From Phialophora verrucosa (Eukaryota > Ascomycota > Eurotiomycetes > Chaetothyriales > Herpotrichiellaceae): 64,000 nt of DNA. Below, one piece after another: positions 45,601-56,903 of this stretch (position 1 is the first letter of the stretch; each line of letters begins with the position of its first letter). The position numbers were made by a program, and so were the translations under genes. The DNA lies in NCBI GenBank assembly GCA_002099365.1, contig MSED01000004.1:2976001-3040000 (forward strand), read 5' to 3'. The notes under the pieces were generated by a model. The model saw only the letters and a program-made list of their open reading frames with translations. It had not been told where the DNA came from and searched no databases.

Positions 45601-47276
45601 TTGCCGAAGAGAGCGCCAATCTCAGTCACTGCCATAAGAGCGTTCATTAGAGTCGCGAGGAAGATGACAGCGCCCCGTGACTGGAGGCTGGCCGTTGTGT
45701 TGGGGGTTCCAAAGTAGACACTTCCTATGATCAATGCGAGGATAACTCGTCCTGCCGCAAGGGAAATTGTGGAAGCTCTGTCGTTCCATAGAAGGTGGCC
45801 GCCCCTCTTCATGCACAAGCGTATCTGCATCCAGACCGAGAGCAGGTAAGGAGAAGTTGCCCTCGTGTGATGAGCCTGTGCCGCATGGTGCGCGTCTTGT
45901 AATTCTTGGAGCCGACCGTTGTCTTTGGCGTCAACTTCAGCCTTGGTGATTTCTGCAATGCAGGCCTGGAACTCCTCGGACTCGAGCCAGTACTGCTCAA
46001 AGTCGCTGGCCGTTCTAGGCACCTTCTCTGTATATTCTGGGCGAGGCTGCCTTTCTAGCGGATTAGTGATCGAGGTTAGGAAGTCCGGCGTAGTCTGGCG
46101 TTGAGGACAGAACCATCCCATTCGCTCGAAGTACGCACGAGCGGACTGGATGGGGCCAAAGAAGATCTGTCGCCCCTCGTAGAGGACGAGCACCTTGTCG
46201 AATGTATCATAGATGTGTTGACTGGCCTGATACAAGGCCACGGCTTGGGTAATACCAGCCACATCCGCCAAAGTACGCAATGACCGGACGAATTCGAGGG
46301 CCGTTGCCGAATCCAGACCTCTGGTAGAATTGTCCCACACAGCTAGAAGTGACCGCGCCAGCGCCATCTCCGCAATGCTCACGCGCTTCCTTTCCCCCCC
46401 ACTGACACCGCGGACCGTATCGTTGCCAACTTTCGTGTCCCGAACGTGGGACAGGCCGAATATTCGCATCATGACTTCGGCCATGTGCGTGGCTTGGGTC
46501 AGTCGGTCAACTCCCTCGATCCGTGCTTGCGGCGTCTGTGCAAATGCGGCGAAGCGGAGAGTTTGTCCGACTGTCAGATGTGGGAAGTGTTCATCGTTCT
46601 CGTCGTTATATACCGCCTTTCCCTTGAATCTCTGCCTCAATACGTCTTGAGAGACGCCGTCATAGCTGACGGTGGAAGTTGGCGACTTGATCAAGCCACT
46701 CAACTGAGCAGAGATCGATTTGAGAAATGTCGTGCAGCCACTTCCAGGTCGGCCCAGCACAAGCAGCATTTCCCCGCTCTTGACGCAGCCGTCGAGTTGG
46801 TGTAGTATTACTTTGGGCTTGCGCTTGTGCTTGTTAAGCAGCATCGGTAAGCGAGCAAGCGCAATCCACGGTGTCGTGACTGTAGGCTGTAAAGCGAGGT
46901 TGGATCCCATCCCGGATACGGTGAGAGACCTGAAGGAGACACCGACATTGGCCCGTTTGATACCGTCTTCTCGCACAAGCTGGATGAAGGTCGTAGCCCA
47001 GAACCGGAAGTCGAACTCGTCCTTCTCGGGGTCCAGGCGAGGATCGATGTCGGCAAGCCTCTTTGGTATGACCCTAGTCTCTTTAGATGCCGTCGTTGCG
47101 ATCCTGGTCAGCTCCGGATCTCTATTGTTAATGTGCAGTCGCTTGTGGTGGTGTTTTGGCTTCTTCTCCTCGGCACGCGCCCGGAGGCCGTCACGGAGAC
47201 GGTCATGGAGCGCTGCTTCGTTGATTTCGCGGTAGTCCTCCTCCGTGCTCGAGGCACGACTGACTGGTGAATCCAT
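42666..47276 (-). CDS. PDR-type (ABCG) ABC multidrug transporter
   Basis: Full-size plasma-membrane efflux pump, 1516 aa from exons 47276-43605 and 43544-42666, with the pleiotropic-drug-resistance order NBD-TMD-NBD-TMD. NBD1 has the fungal-type degenerate Walker A GRPGSGCTT (Cys in place of Lys), signature VSGGERKRVSIAE and Walker B LLAVWDNSTRGLDS. NBD2 has a canonical Walker A GVSGAGKTTLLD, the degenerate signature LNIEQRKLLTIGVELA and Walker B ILFLDEPTSGLDS. This asymmetry is normal for the family. The PDR-specific end WTYFRVR-like region is represented by ALYYVFRVRRFSFRS. The single intron lies in the second membrane domain (FSTMVNQ|IMSRFLPQ). The length matches the usual 1450-1550 aa. 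It is convergent with a Zn2Cys6 gene and divergent from the DUF300 gene. Confidence 0.93.
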
Positions 47277-48270
47277 GTCGCGCGGCCGTGGAGTAAACGT
47301 TGCGAGAGGATGTCATTGAAGAACTTGCAGAGTGCTGGTGTCAAAACCGAATCTTCTGCTTCGCTGAGCACTGCAGGTGGAGGGAGTTTTCTCACGTTAA
47401 AGTATGTTTTGAAGACATCCAACAACAGAGTGGCATCGCATCGGCGCAATACGACAGCACGCAGGCAAAGACCAGGACCCGAGGCAGTGACATGCTCACT
47501 CCACCTACCTGCCATTGCGAGGGCTTTTTCAGACAGCGCACATGTCTCAGAGTTCACCGAGAACCAACGTGCTCCAACAGCGGCTTCTGACAGAGGAAGA
47601 CAGAGGCCATGCCGTTCGCATGGATTTCCCCATTGGCGCATTGCAGGCGAGTGAGCGTCTGGTGCGAGTGAGTTCGGCAGGATACGAGCGCGAGGAGAAT
47701 GGTACGTAAAGGTGTTCCAGTCGCGAGGACAGAGGGTGGCCAAGAGAATTCAGCCTTCGTTAGCGAGGAATTAGCAAAAACACATCCTAGTCCGATTGCC
47801 GAAACATGCTTTCTTAGCCTTCATTCTTCCTTCAGCCTAGGTACGACAACACACATCAGCCATGTACGTACTTCGATGCGACTTCGATAAGCGAACGATG
47901 AACCTTGGCCAGCTTGTTGCTCGGCGCAAGCCATCATGTCCGCCATAGGGCTGAGTTGAGCGCTGCCACTCGAAGGCTGTCCCGGGGTCTTCAGTTGCTC
48001 CGGACCGAGGGGCGAGATGGCCGCCCCGGATTCTTTGGGCTTCAGTGCTGCGGCATTCTGTGCTTTGCATGCTGTTCCGTTCTCTGCAATGACTCCAATG
48101 TGTTAACATCGCGAGGGCGTAGAGCATTGCCATGTCGTTGAAAGACACAATGCATCCTCGCCATGGAGTATATATTTGGACTTCAGTTGCGATTAACCTA
48201 CTCTCATGTACAGGCATTTCTTCGAGTGTGAGTTAGCCCCCCCAGCTTTTTGGAGACTGCCAAAGTCAAC
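47277..48270. promoter_or_regulatory. Divergent intergenic region of the ABC transporter and DUF300 genes
   Basis: About 1 kb between two divergent start codons, holding both promoters. Frames within it are overlapping and domain-free. No canonical PDRE-type everted CGG pair was seen by eye. Confidence 0.4.
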
Positions 48271-49438
48271 ATGGGATTCACATTGCATTCGACCCGCTGC
48301 CCGGCCAAACCGGCTGGAGCCGGCGAGAGAGGTGCTCCAATCATTGGGTCGCTTACGTTCCAACATCTCGTTTCGATTGTCAGCTGGACTTGCTTCGGCG
48401 TGTGCGCCGCGCTGTGGCTCAACCTGGTCGTCCCTCATCTGCGTCGATACATGGTCCCCAACGAGCAGCGTCAGATCTTCAGGATTGTCTCAACACCGCT
48501 GGTTTTCACAGTGATTGCGGTTATCTCTACTCACACCTACCATGCCGCCGAATACCTCGAACCGCTGTCCAATCTCTATGAAGCATTGGCGCTGGCGTCG
48601 CTCTTCTTGCTATATGTCCAATACGTCGCTCCGGATCTCACGACAAGGGATGCCGTCTTTCAGAACTTGGAGATGAGAGGCAAGAAAGGGAGCGTCGTAC
48701 CTGGTGGGAGTCTCCGATGGTTCTGGGTACGTAACGCACTGATTAATGCTGCTCTCTGCTGAACGGTATGTACAGAGCGTCTGGCGAACAGTCTTCATCT
48801 ACGTCGTCGTCTACACCGCTCTCATTGTCACCCAAGAAATTACCAAGGCCACTGGTACTTACTGTAGCACTTCCTCTAAACCTAGGTTCGCAAAAGTTTG
48901 GGTACGACTGCTGTCTCCTGTGATGGTGTGGTCTAACAGAGTTGGCAGATCCAAGCCCTCGAACTCATCACGACCATCTGGGCTATTCTCGCAGTGGTTA
49001 GATTCCAGCGTCGACTTCGAGAGTACATGGGCGGTAAGAGGGCTGTCTTGAAGCTCGTGATATTCAAGCTCTTTGTGGTTGTGACCACCCTTCAGCATGT
49101 GAGTCTCAATCTCGTTCCCCAACTCGTGAAGCGAGCTGACCGCGTTCTAGTTCATCTTCAGCATCCTCAAATCTAAAGTCACTGGTGGTTCCAAAGTGAC
49201 ATACGACGACATTACAATTGGGCTGCCTGCGTTGCTGATCTGCGTCGAAGCCTTGCTTTTCATGGTCGCGAATCAGTTCATTTTCCATGTGAGGGAGTAC
49301 GGAGGCATCCAGGAGAAGGAGGGCCGCTCTTACCGTGTCGTGGAGGCCTTGCTTGATGCTTTGAATCCCGTGGACTTGATCCGAGCAATCGGCCAGGCGT
49401 TCGCGTTGTTCAGGGCACAGAAGTCGATCCAAGGCTAA
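48271..49438 (+). CDS. Organic solute transporter OST-alpha / DUF300 (TMEM184-like) membrane protein
   Basis: Seven-helix membrane protein of the OST-alpha/TMEM184 superfamily. Exon 1 (48271-48726) gives helices one to three, with the motif YEALALASLFLLYVQYV between them, and LRWFW at the exon end. Exon 2 starts at 48776 (SVWRTVFIYVVVYTALIVTQ), exon 3 follows (IQALELITTIWAILAVVRFQ, then KLVIFKLFVVVTTLQH), and the last contains YDDITIGLPALLICVEALLF and the soluble tail ending at 49438. The YEALALASLFLLY and KFVVFKLFV-like segments are typical of DUF300. Transport substrates in fungi are unknown; human relatives move steroid conjugates. At least three introns with GTACG/GTGAGT donors are needed. 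It shares a 1 kb promoter region with the ABC pump gene. Confidence 0.85.
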
Positions 49439-52400
49439 CTGCGGCTTGTGCCTGAGCAAGACAGTGTCAATTTTGAGTCTGGGTTCCGGATATTGCACAT
49501 TTTCTCGACTTGGGAGTATAAGGCTGGCGAATGTAGTAGCACTCGAATAGAGACCCTTTGGATGATATAGTGTAATTTCTATGGCATTGGACTTCGACCA
49601 GTTAATATCCTAGTGCGTAATGCAAGCTAATTACAATCCAAGTTCGTGAACTATCAGACACAATGAAGTCTGGCTACGGTGATTGATACACTCATATAGA
49701 CCGCCTCGCCACATTTGTGAATATCAGTAAAGAACTGGGGTCGAATGAGACGGGGAAAAACTGAGCTGGAGGTAAGCTGCAAACCTTGGAAGGGTAAAGG
49801 CTATGCCAACCAGAAGCGGTAGACGTCGCGAAGTCCAGTGACAGGAAGGCCCGGATGCGGAGTTCTCGCTTCTGGGGGCTAAGTGTGACAGCATGGAGGG
49901 TAAGATGACACGAGCCGTGGAGTTGATTCGTTTTCCGAAAGATGCGGACCATTGGGCACTCTGGTGATAAACTGGAGTCAAATCACGTCCATTTCTCGTT
50001 CAGGCTTGTTGCTGAAGCGCTGAGAGATCATTACCACGGACAAGTATCCCCGTCTTGGTCACTGTGAGTGTGTTGCATCCTCACTCTTTGTAGGACACAG
50101 TAGCGAGGCAGAATGACCAGGATGAAAACTTTGGACTCGCCTCTGGCGGCAACACTCTCTTCATTGACGGGAGAAACAGATGCTTGCGGTTCTTGTCTCA
50201 CCACGGCGGATTTCCTAGTGTTCGATGCTATCCAAATACCGAACAGAACGAACTGATTCAATTTGTCAAACGCCCCGAAGACGAGCCAGCTGCTCAGTTT
50301 CTGAACTGTGGCAGTATTCAACCGGTCTTGCATTGCCACAGTCGAGTTCCGCACCCCAGCCGCCAGGTGTCGATATCGCCACCGTCAACGGTTCGTCTCT
50401 GTGAAAGAGATTTAAGTTGAGTGTGTTGTCCATCAGTATCGCGGAGTAGTTCTCCGTTTACGAAGTTTGGAGGTTGGCCGCGGACACACTATTAAACAAT
50501 GGCGCGTGCGAGTTTCTCCACACCAAAGTTTCCCCAGTTCTCGGCGTTGTCAGTCTTCAGCTTCATTCGATGTCACATTTTCCTCCATTCTCTCTGCGTC
50601 TCGCCCTGAAAGTCGCAGTTGGTCTTCGCTTCAATCGAAGCCACCATCCTATCTCTAGCCACTGGCAATTTTCGGCACCGAGTTCCTGGACACGCTCTTC
50701 TGGCTATAACACTCTCCAACAAAATGAATGAAAGGTTGATAAACCACCGTCGTACATGCGCGATTCTTGTCCCGCAACGCAACCTCAGAACAGCGCCTTT
50801 CGGTTCTTTACGAGCTTGCATATCTTCAATCTCTCCCTCTCTCGCGTTATTTCGACCCCATGAGTCAAGTAACTGAGTAAGATCGTGCTTTGTCGGTAAC
50901 CTTGCAGCTCGGCAGATATTGGTGTAGCACGTCGAGAGATCCACACCAGAGACCGTAATTCGAGAGCTAGGCGTCGAAGAGCTTGGGCGGAAGGAAAATA
51001 CAATGCAAGCCGAGTCTTGACCCTGGAAAGCGTCGTTGAGATACTTGGAGAGCAGGACAAGAGCGCAGTGTCCTACATGGATACCCCGAGGTACCACAAT
51101 GCAGACTGGAAAGGCATCTCAGCAACTTCTGCTGGAGTAAGCTTGTCAAGCCTGGCGGCAAATCTGCCCGCCTCGCCGGCTCGGATAGATCGCTCTCGTG
51201 GCCTCGATGGAACTCGAACCCCGACATGAACCTGTCCGGTTGGAACAACTTCGGACAACCACCAAGTCTTCTGCCACTCTCCCTCAACATCAGAGCTCCG
51301 ATGAGTTATGCTTGTCTTTGTCCCAGAAAATAGAGTCTCGAGTTCAGCGTCGGCTTAGCGATCGCCTCAGAAATTGAGCAAGTCTGGTGGGTCTCGACCG
51401 TACTCTACCGATTCTCCGTCATTCGTTCACCTCCCGATCCTGTGCAAGTTGAATTACGCCAGCCCCTCCTCGCCGCGAGCTCCTGGGTAGCCGCCCACGG
51501 GTCTCCGCAACCATGCTGCTCCGATTCTTTCTATGCCGCGCTTTTGTCGTCACTTGCACACCGCAGACAGTGTGTTGCTGAAAGGATGGTCCCAAGACTA
51601 GGCCGGGTTGGTAAGAAGGAAGGGCCACAGCGCCCTGTGTAGGATGGGCAGAAGTGACACGACAGCCAGGAAATCCTTGCCGTCAGTCTTGAGCTAACCT
51701 CGCCAATTGTAGCGTTGGATGTTCCTCGTCAGTTCAATGCTTCGCCACGATCCTGCACCCCAGACAGCACTTATGCATGATTTGTTGCTTTGGTATCAGA
51801 CTGGATTGAATTTTCGAGGAACCACTTCATGGTTGGAGCTTATCCAGACGATGGAGTATTGGAAAGGCGCCGCAATCATTCTGAGCGCCATACGGATATA
51901 CCAGCACTATGATCAAGGCGACCACTCTATTAGGCACCTCGTGGAAACGCCTCCAAAGCGCGATCCGCTGAACTCAAACCTCCCACGGGTCAGCATCATC
52001 CAGACAGTAAGAGCATATGGGCAAATCTCGAACGAGAATCACCTGGCTGCATCCGAAAGCTGCAGGATGTCAAATCACAGTTGGACGATTAGATGCATCT
52101 GAACACGAACAAGCACCAGCCGAGCTAGACTCTCAATATTTCAGGCCGTCCTTGCTGATGAGCGGGCTCCTGAATCCTCGCAAACGTATTTTGTGCGCTA
52201 TACATACGCTCTGTGCACAGTAAGTATATTCCGTGATCAGAGTGCTGACGTTTGCCTGTTGTGGAAGGATACGGCTACTATACGAGTCCGCCAGGCCCAT
52301 TGTCAGCACAGGAACCCGCGGCGGATACCCGCTGAGATAAATTTGGATCACAACCACTTGACGCAAGCTCACAAAGCTGCCAATGAGGACATGGTAATTT

Positions 52401-52540
52401 CATGCAGCAGTCAGAGCACGACATCTGCCAGCCATTGAGCTGAAAATGCGGATTTGTGACAGATCGCCCTCGGAGTGATATATATCTCGACAAAGTGCTG
52501 AGGTGGACCAGTGCGCGAACTCCTCCCATCTCAGTCCATC
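49439..52540. other. Gene-poor intergenic stretch of about 3.1 kb
   Basis: No intact gene is recognised. The longest frames (50573-51097 minus, 174 codons; 51719-52102 plus, 127 codons) have no domain and are overlapped by other frames. A tRNA-like GGTTCGAGT word near 51210 was checked and does not form a T-arm. The region could hold unrecognised decayed genes. Confidence 0.4.
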
Positions 52541-53876
52541 ATGGCGCTCTCGGAACTGTCCGAGCTTGAAGCCCTCGCTGCGACATGCCTCATCCAAGCT
52601 GGTGCCATCAATCGAGCGGTCAAAGCTTCCGAACTCACAAATGGCCACTCGACTTCGCCATCTACGGATGCTGACTTGCGGAATCTTAGCCTGTCTATGC
52701 TGGAATCTGTCCAACGGCTCTTATTGATGGCCATGCCGCCAGAGTTCGTCCTGACGCAAGGCCTCTCAGCGAGTGTGAGTGATACCGTCTCATAGACTGG
52801 CTGTGACTTACAGGTCGCAGATCATGGATCTCACCGCGTTGAGGTATATCAATCGCTTCGCGGTCGCTAAAGGCGTCCCGACGGACAAGACCATATCGTA
52901 TTCTGCGCTTGCAGACAAGCTGGGCGTCAACGAGTCGCAACTGAAACGTGTCCTTCGATATGTAATGACAAAGGGCATCTTCGCAGAAGAAGATGGAGCT
53001 GTTGCGCATACACCAACGTCGCGACTACTTTTGAACGAAGGCATCGCCACGTTGAGCAGATACTCTAGCGACAGAGGCTGGCCGATCGCGAGTCGGTTCA
53101 ACGATGCCATCGACAAATGGGGCCATGGTGCACAGGAACCAAATCAGACAGCTTTTAACGTCTTCAAGGACACCACACTTTCGATGTTCGAGTACCACGA
53201 GCAGCATCCGGAGTTTGGTGCTGACTTCCACACCGTTATGCAGCAATTCACAAAGACTCCGCCAATGTCGCACAAGCACATCAAGTCCGCGTTCGAATGG
53301 AGCAGTCTGTCCCATGCGACAATTATCGACGTTGGAGGAAGCCTCGGCCATGGCAGCATTGCAATCCTTGAGGAAAATCCCACCCTCACTTGCATCGTAC
53401 AAGACCTACCCAAGACGGTTGTGCAAGCGACAAACCCTGCTACCTCGATTGTTCCCGCTCATCTGGCTGACCGAATCTCCTTTCAAGAGCACAGCTTCTT
53501 CGACCCGCAGCCAGTGTCCGCGGACATTTACTTTCTGCGAATGATCTTCCATGACTGGGCAGACAAGTATGCAAAGACGATTCTACAGAATCTGTTGGTT
53601 GCTATGAAACCGGGCGCGAGAATTCTGATCATGGATTATGTGACTTTGCCATTCGGCACGCTGAACGTTGCTGATGAACGCCGCATGAGGATTCGGGACA
53701 TGCAGATGATGGTGATGCACAACGCTCTGGAACGCGACGAGAAGGAATGGAGGCAGTTGCTGCTCGAGACCGATGCGCGGTTGAAGCTGCTTAGGATTCG
53801 AAAGCCTGCTGGCAGTGCGCTGTCGTTGCTTGAGGTGTTGCTGGATGATCGGAGAGATTCTGTGCTGCAGGCATGA
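52541..53876 (+). CDS. SAM-dependent O-methyltransferase (COMT-like)
   Basis: Predicted cytosolic small-molecule O-methyltransferase, 429 aa from exons 52541-52774 and 52821-53876. The N-terminal dimerisation region (SELEALAATCLIQAGAIN; LTALRYINRFAVAKGVPT; winged-helix LADKLGVNESQLKRVLRYVM) precedes the Rossmann part. The SAM-binding motif I is IIDVGGSLGHGSIAI, followed by CIVQDLPKTVVQ, ADIYFLRMIFHDWAD (containing the likely catalytic His in FHDW), GARILIMDYVTLP and a C-terminal MQMMVMHNALERDEKEWRQL. All elements of the family are intact and the join is in frame. Such enzymes usually methylate phenolic hydroxyls in secondary metabolism, but no polyketide or peptide synthase is nearby. It is isolated between two gene-poor stretches. 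Confidence 0.88.
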
Positions 53877-56800
53877 GTGCCGCGATGATACGAACGAGAC
53901 TGCCGGTTCCTCGACATCAAAGGGAGCTTGCTGATCCAGAGTTTGTCTGTGGAGAATCCGATGTAGGGCACGACGGACGAGACTACTCACTGCCACGTGT
54001 CGAATCAACTTTTCCTGTTGCCTGCAAGTCAGTGTGAGTGCCATCCCCAAAAGCATTATGCTTGCTATGTCTCCAACCCTGAACACCGCTGGCTCATAGA
54101 CTGGAATGAGCTGAATGACCGAAAATCTGGGCACTCCAGCTGGTTTCTTCGTCTTCGTGGAGTTTCCGTTTATGCCTCAAACGTCACATTGCCATTCACC
54201 ACCTGATTGCACCCGGTAGGACACTGTGAAGTCACCGCAGTGAAGACCCAATCATCTGCTAGTGACAACCCAGAAAGCGCGTCGCCAACATTTCATTCTT
54301 GCATCTGTCCTTGTACTCAACGACAAATTTTTCCAGCAATAAAATGTGGCGGTCTTTTTCGACCCATTTGCCATAATGCCAATGTGGGCGATGCGTTGAC
54401 AATAGTGTCTTCTTTGACGGCTCACATTGGAGGCATGCTCTCAACGCTAGGAGCCAACAAGATCAGGCCCCACATCGGTCCAATGTTCCTTAAAGGTGCT
54501 AACACAGCCTCAGGCATGCCACAGAACCAATATCACGCACACCAGACTTACCATGCTCGTTAGCAGCGATGTCGATACCGCGGTCGACAGCGACGCCCGT
54601 ATTCAGTTGAACGCGATCACATCCCACCCGCCCAATCCGTGGGAAGCGTTGTTGGATCCCTGCGCAATATTCCGAAAAATGCATTTGACCCAGAAACCTG
54701 CAGTCTCAGATCAATGTTTACAGGGGTTGCCGATATGGCTGAACTCAGTGATGGTCTCTCCTCTTCTCACCCAGACGAAAGCGGTACACAAGCTGAGCTG
54801 TCAAGTGGGAAGGACGCAGAAGAGGAATGAATCGAGTCAAAGAGCGTACAAGTCCAGCCAGCCGATGGGTCAGGAGAGCCTGATGGAGACCAGCACTGGC
54901 CGAACTCTCCCGCCATGAGCTTATGTTCAGAGCCTGAAATTTCGAAATGCGAATATGTCCATGGTTTCCGCCAAGAGAACGACTCTCTCAGCTCTGATCC
55001 TGAGTTAGAAGGAGGCATTGTTATCGACTTTACACTTCTGGGCCTGGAAGCGGCGACAGATAAACTTGGAGCGGCAGTCAGACGGGCCTCAAGATGCAAC
55101 ACAATTGTTTCGGGCTCAACACAATGCGAGATACTCTTCCAAGGAGGACCTCCTAACGACTTTCATTCTGTCAATGAAGAGGTTAGGCATTCCCAGCCCT
55201 AAGTACGAAAGGGGTCAACTGGTTGTATATAGTTAAGCCTTTAGTAGTACCTTTAGACAGCAATCAAGGAACCTTTCATACTCTAACACATTCCAGCTAG
55301 GAGAAACTTCCTTCGTTACGATTGGTTTAAGATTCGAAACAGCTTGGGTGTGGGGTTGTCTGAACACCCAGGATCTGTACCCGGTCCTCAGTACGCTCGA
55401 AAGCTCTCCCAAGATCTGGTCAGCGCATTGCAGCGTCTACAAAGACAAGTTTGTCAAGATATATGACTCCATAGCAGTGACATTGGAAGAGGTGGTGGCA
55501 CCGTTCCATGCGGAAATCGAAAAGCTTTCCCTTCGTGGCGACGACGCAATCTACGGGCTCAGGGAGTGTCTTCCTCTGAGAAATAAAGAACTGTATCAGC
55601 GGTATAACTGTGCCGGAAGGGGCTTGAATAACGCATTCTTCTTGTGGTACGGCTAGATGGACGGAGGTCGAAGATACTGGAAAGTCGAACACCTGCCTTG
55701 GTCAAGGCTTTGAGTCAACCCCATGGATGCCAGCCAGTTTGGGACCCCTTTCCAACTGGTATCCTACGCCTTATGGTTTACCTCAAATGCCTCGAAGAAA
55801 TTTCTATCCCAGAAGGACCTCAGATCAAGAAATAACTCGCAGCAAGTCGAGGTTCCGCATACACCTATGACTAAGCCGTCTCAAAGTCGGCCGTGATCCC
55901 AGTGGACCATATTCGCGGCGTGCTCACTCCGTGCTCTCTTGCCAGACACCGCCCCATCCAAGCCACACCAAACTGGTTCTGCCGCGTCAGATCCCTCTTG
56001 TAAGTGGGCATCCCACATATTGGCCAGAGAGAATATAAAAGCTTTGACGCACCGTATATAAAATTCTTTGACTCTCATATCCACGTTCGACAGCGTCGAA
56101 GCCCGTGCTCAGGCACAGCGTTCGCCTGACTCTTGAACTTGTGTATGAATTGGTGGATGAGCCGACAGTGTCCCAGCGGCTCTTGATTGTGTCAAACTGT
56201 TGTCCGTGCTCCCATCCCGAACGGTTAAAGGAAGGCCATGCGCGGTATGGACAAGGTCAATTTCAAAGTTATCAAGTGGGTGGAGGGGAAGTATCCATGG
56301 CGGTCGGCCGCTTGCAGTAGAAGTGTCGTCAGGAGAAGTACCCAGCTACGCAAAAGCTCAACGATCAACTGCCGAACTGGGAAATGCGTATTAAGAACAG
56401 CTCAGTACAGTGGAGGATCCTAGATCTTAGTCAAAAACCCCGCCATACGCGATAAAACCGCGGTGTCAACACCCGACATAGCGTCCCGTTCCGTCCACCA
56501 GGAAGATATGCCAAGGACCATTTCACCACCGACAACCCATTGGAGTCGTGCCTAGATTGTAGAGCACAGTGCAGAGCTCGACTCCAACACAAGCCGACCT
56601 TGCCAGATGATGTTGTTTAGAGTGGAACTTTCGGGGTCGGCCTTGCCGCTAAGGCTCGCCTAGCTCACTGTTGCTCGAGATGCCCAGAAAGTACAGGAGG
56701 GTGTTGAGACTCGGCCAATAGTCGAGGAGGTCGAGGAGGCCTAGAAGCACCAAGCCGTTTCAACTACAAAAGTTCTGTTTGTAATTTACCCTAAGTTTTA

Positions 56801-56903
56801 CAAGTCTGACGCCGTTGCCGACGGTTTCAAAACTCAGTACCAGCGTGTCACTCCTCCTTATTATTTTCGCCTTCTCCTAGGCGAGTCTTGTCTCCATTCA
56901 GAA
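53877..56903. other. Gene-poor stretch of about 3 kb with weak coding-like fragments
   Basis: Plus-strand frames at 54915-55202 (SKCEYVHGFRQENDSL; GGIVIDFTLLGLEAATDKL) and 55348-55656 (KIWSAHCSVYKDKFVKIYDS; VAPFHAEIEKLSLRGDD) have protein-like composition, but they are separated by AT-rich, stop-filled sequence and belong to no family I recognise. They could be exons or remains of one unknown gene. The right end is downstream of the MFS gene stop at 56904. Confidence 0.35.

Noticed and set aside
50573..51097. 174-codon minus-strand frame
   Set aside because: No domain, no homologous motif, overlapping frames of similar size, and no splice or start context.
51185..51245. tRNA-like GGTTCGAGT word on the minus strand
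   Set aside because: The five bases on either side of the presumed T-loop do not pair, and no acceptor stem, D-arm or anticodon arm fits.
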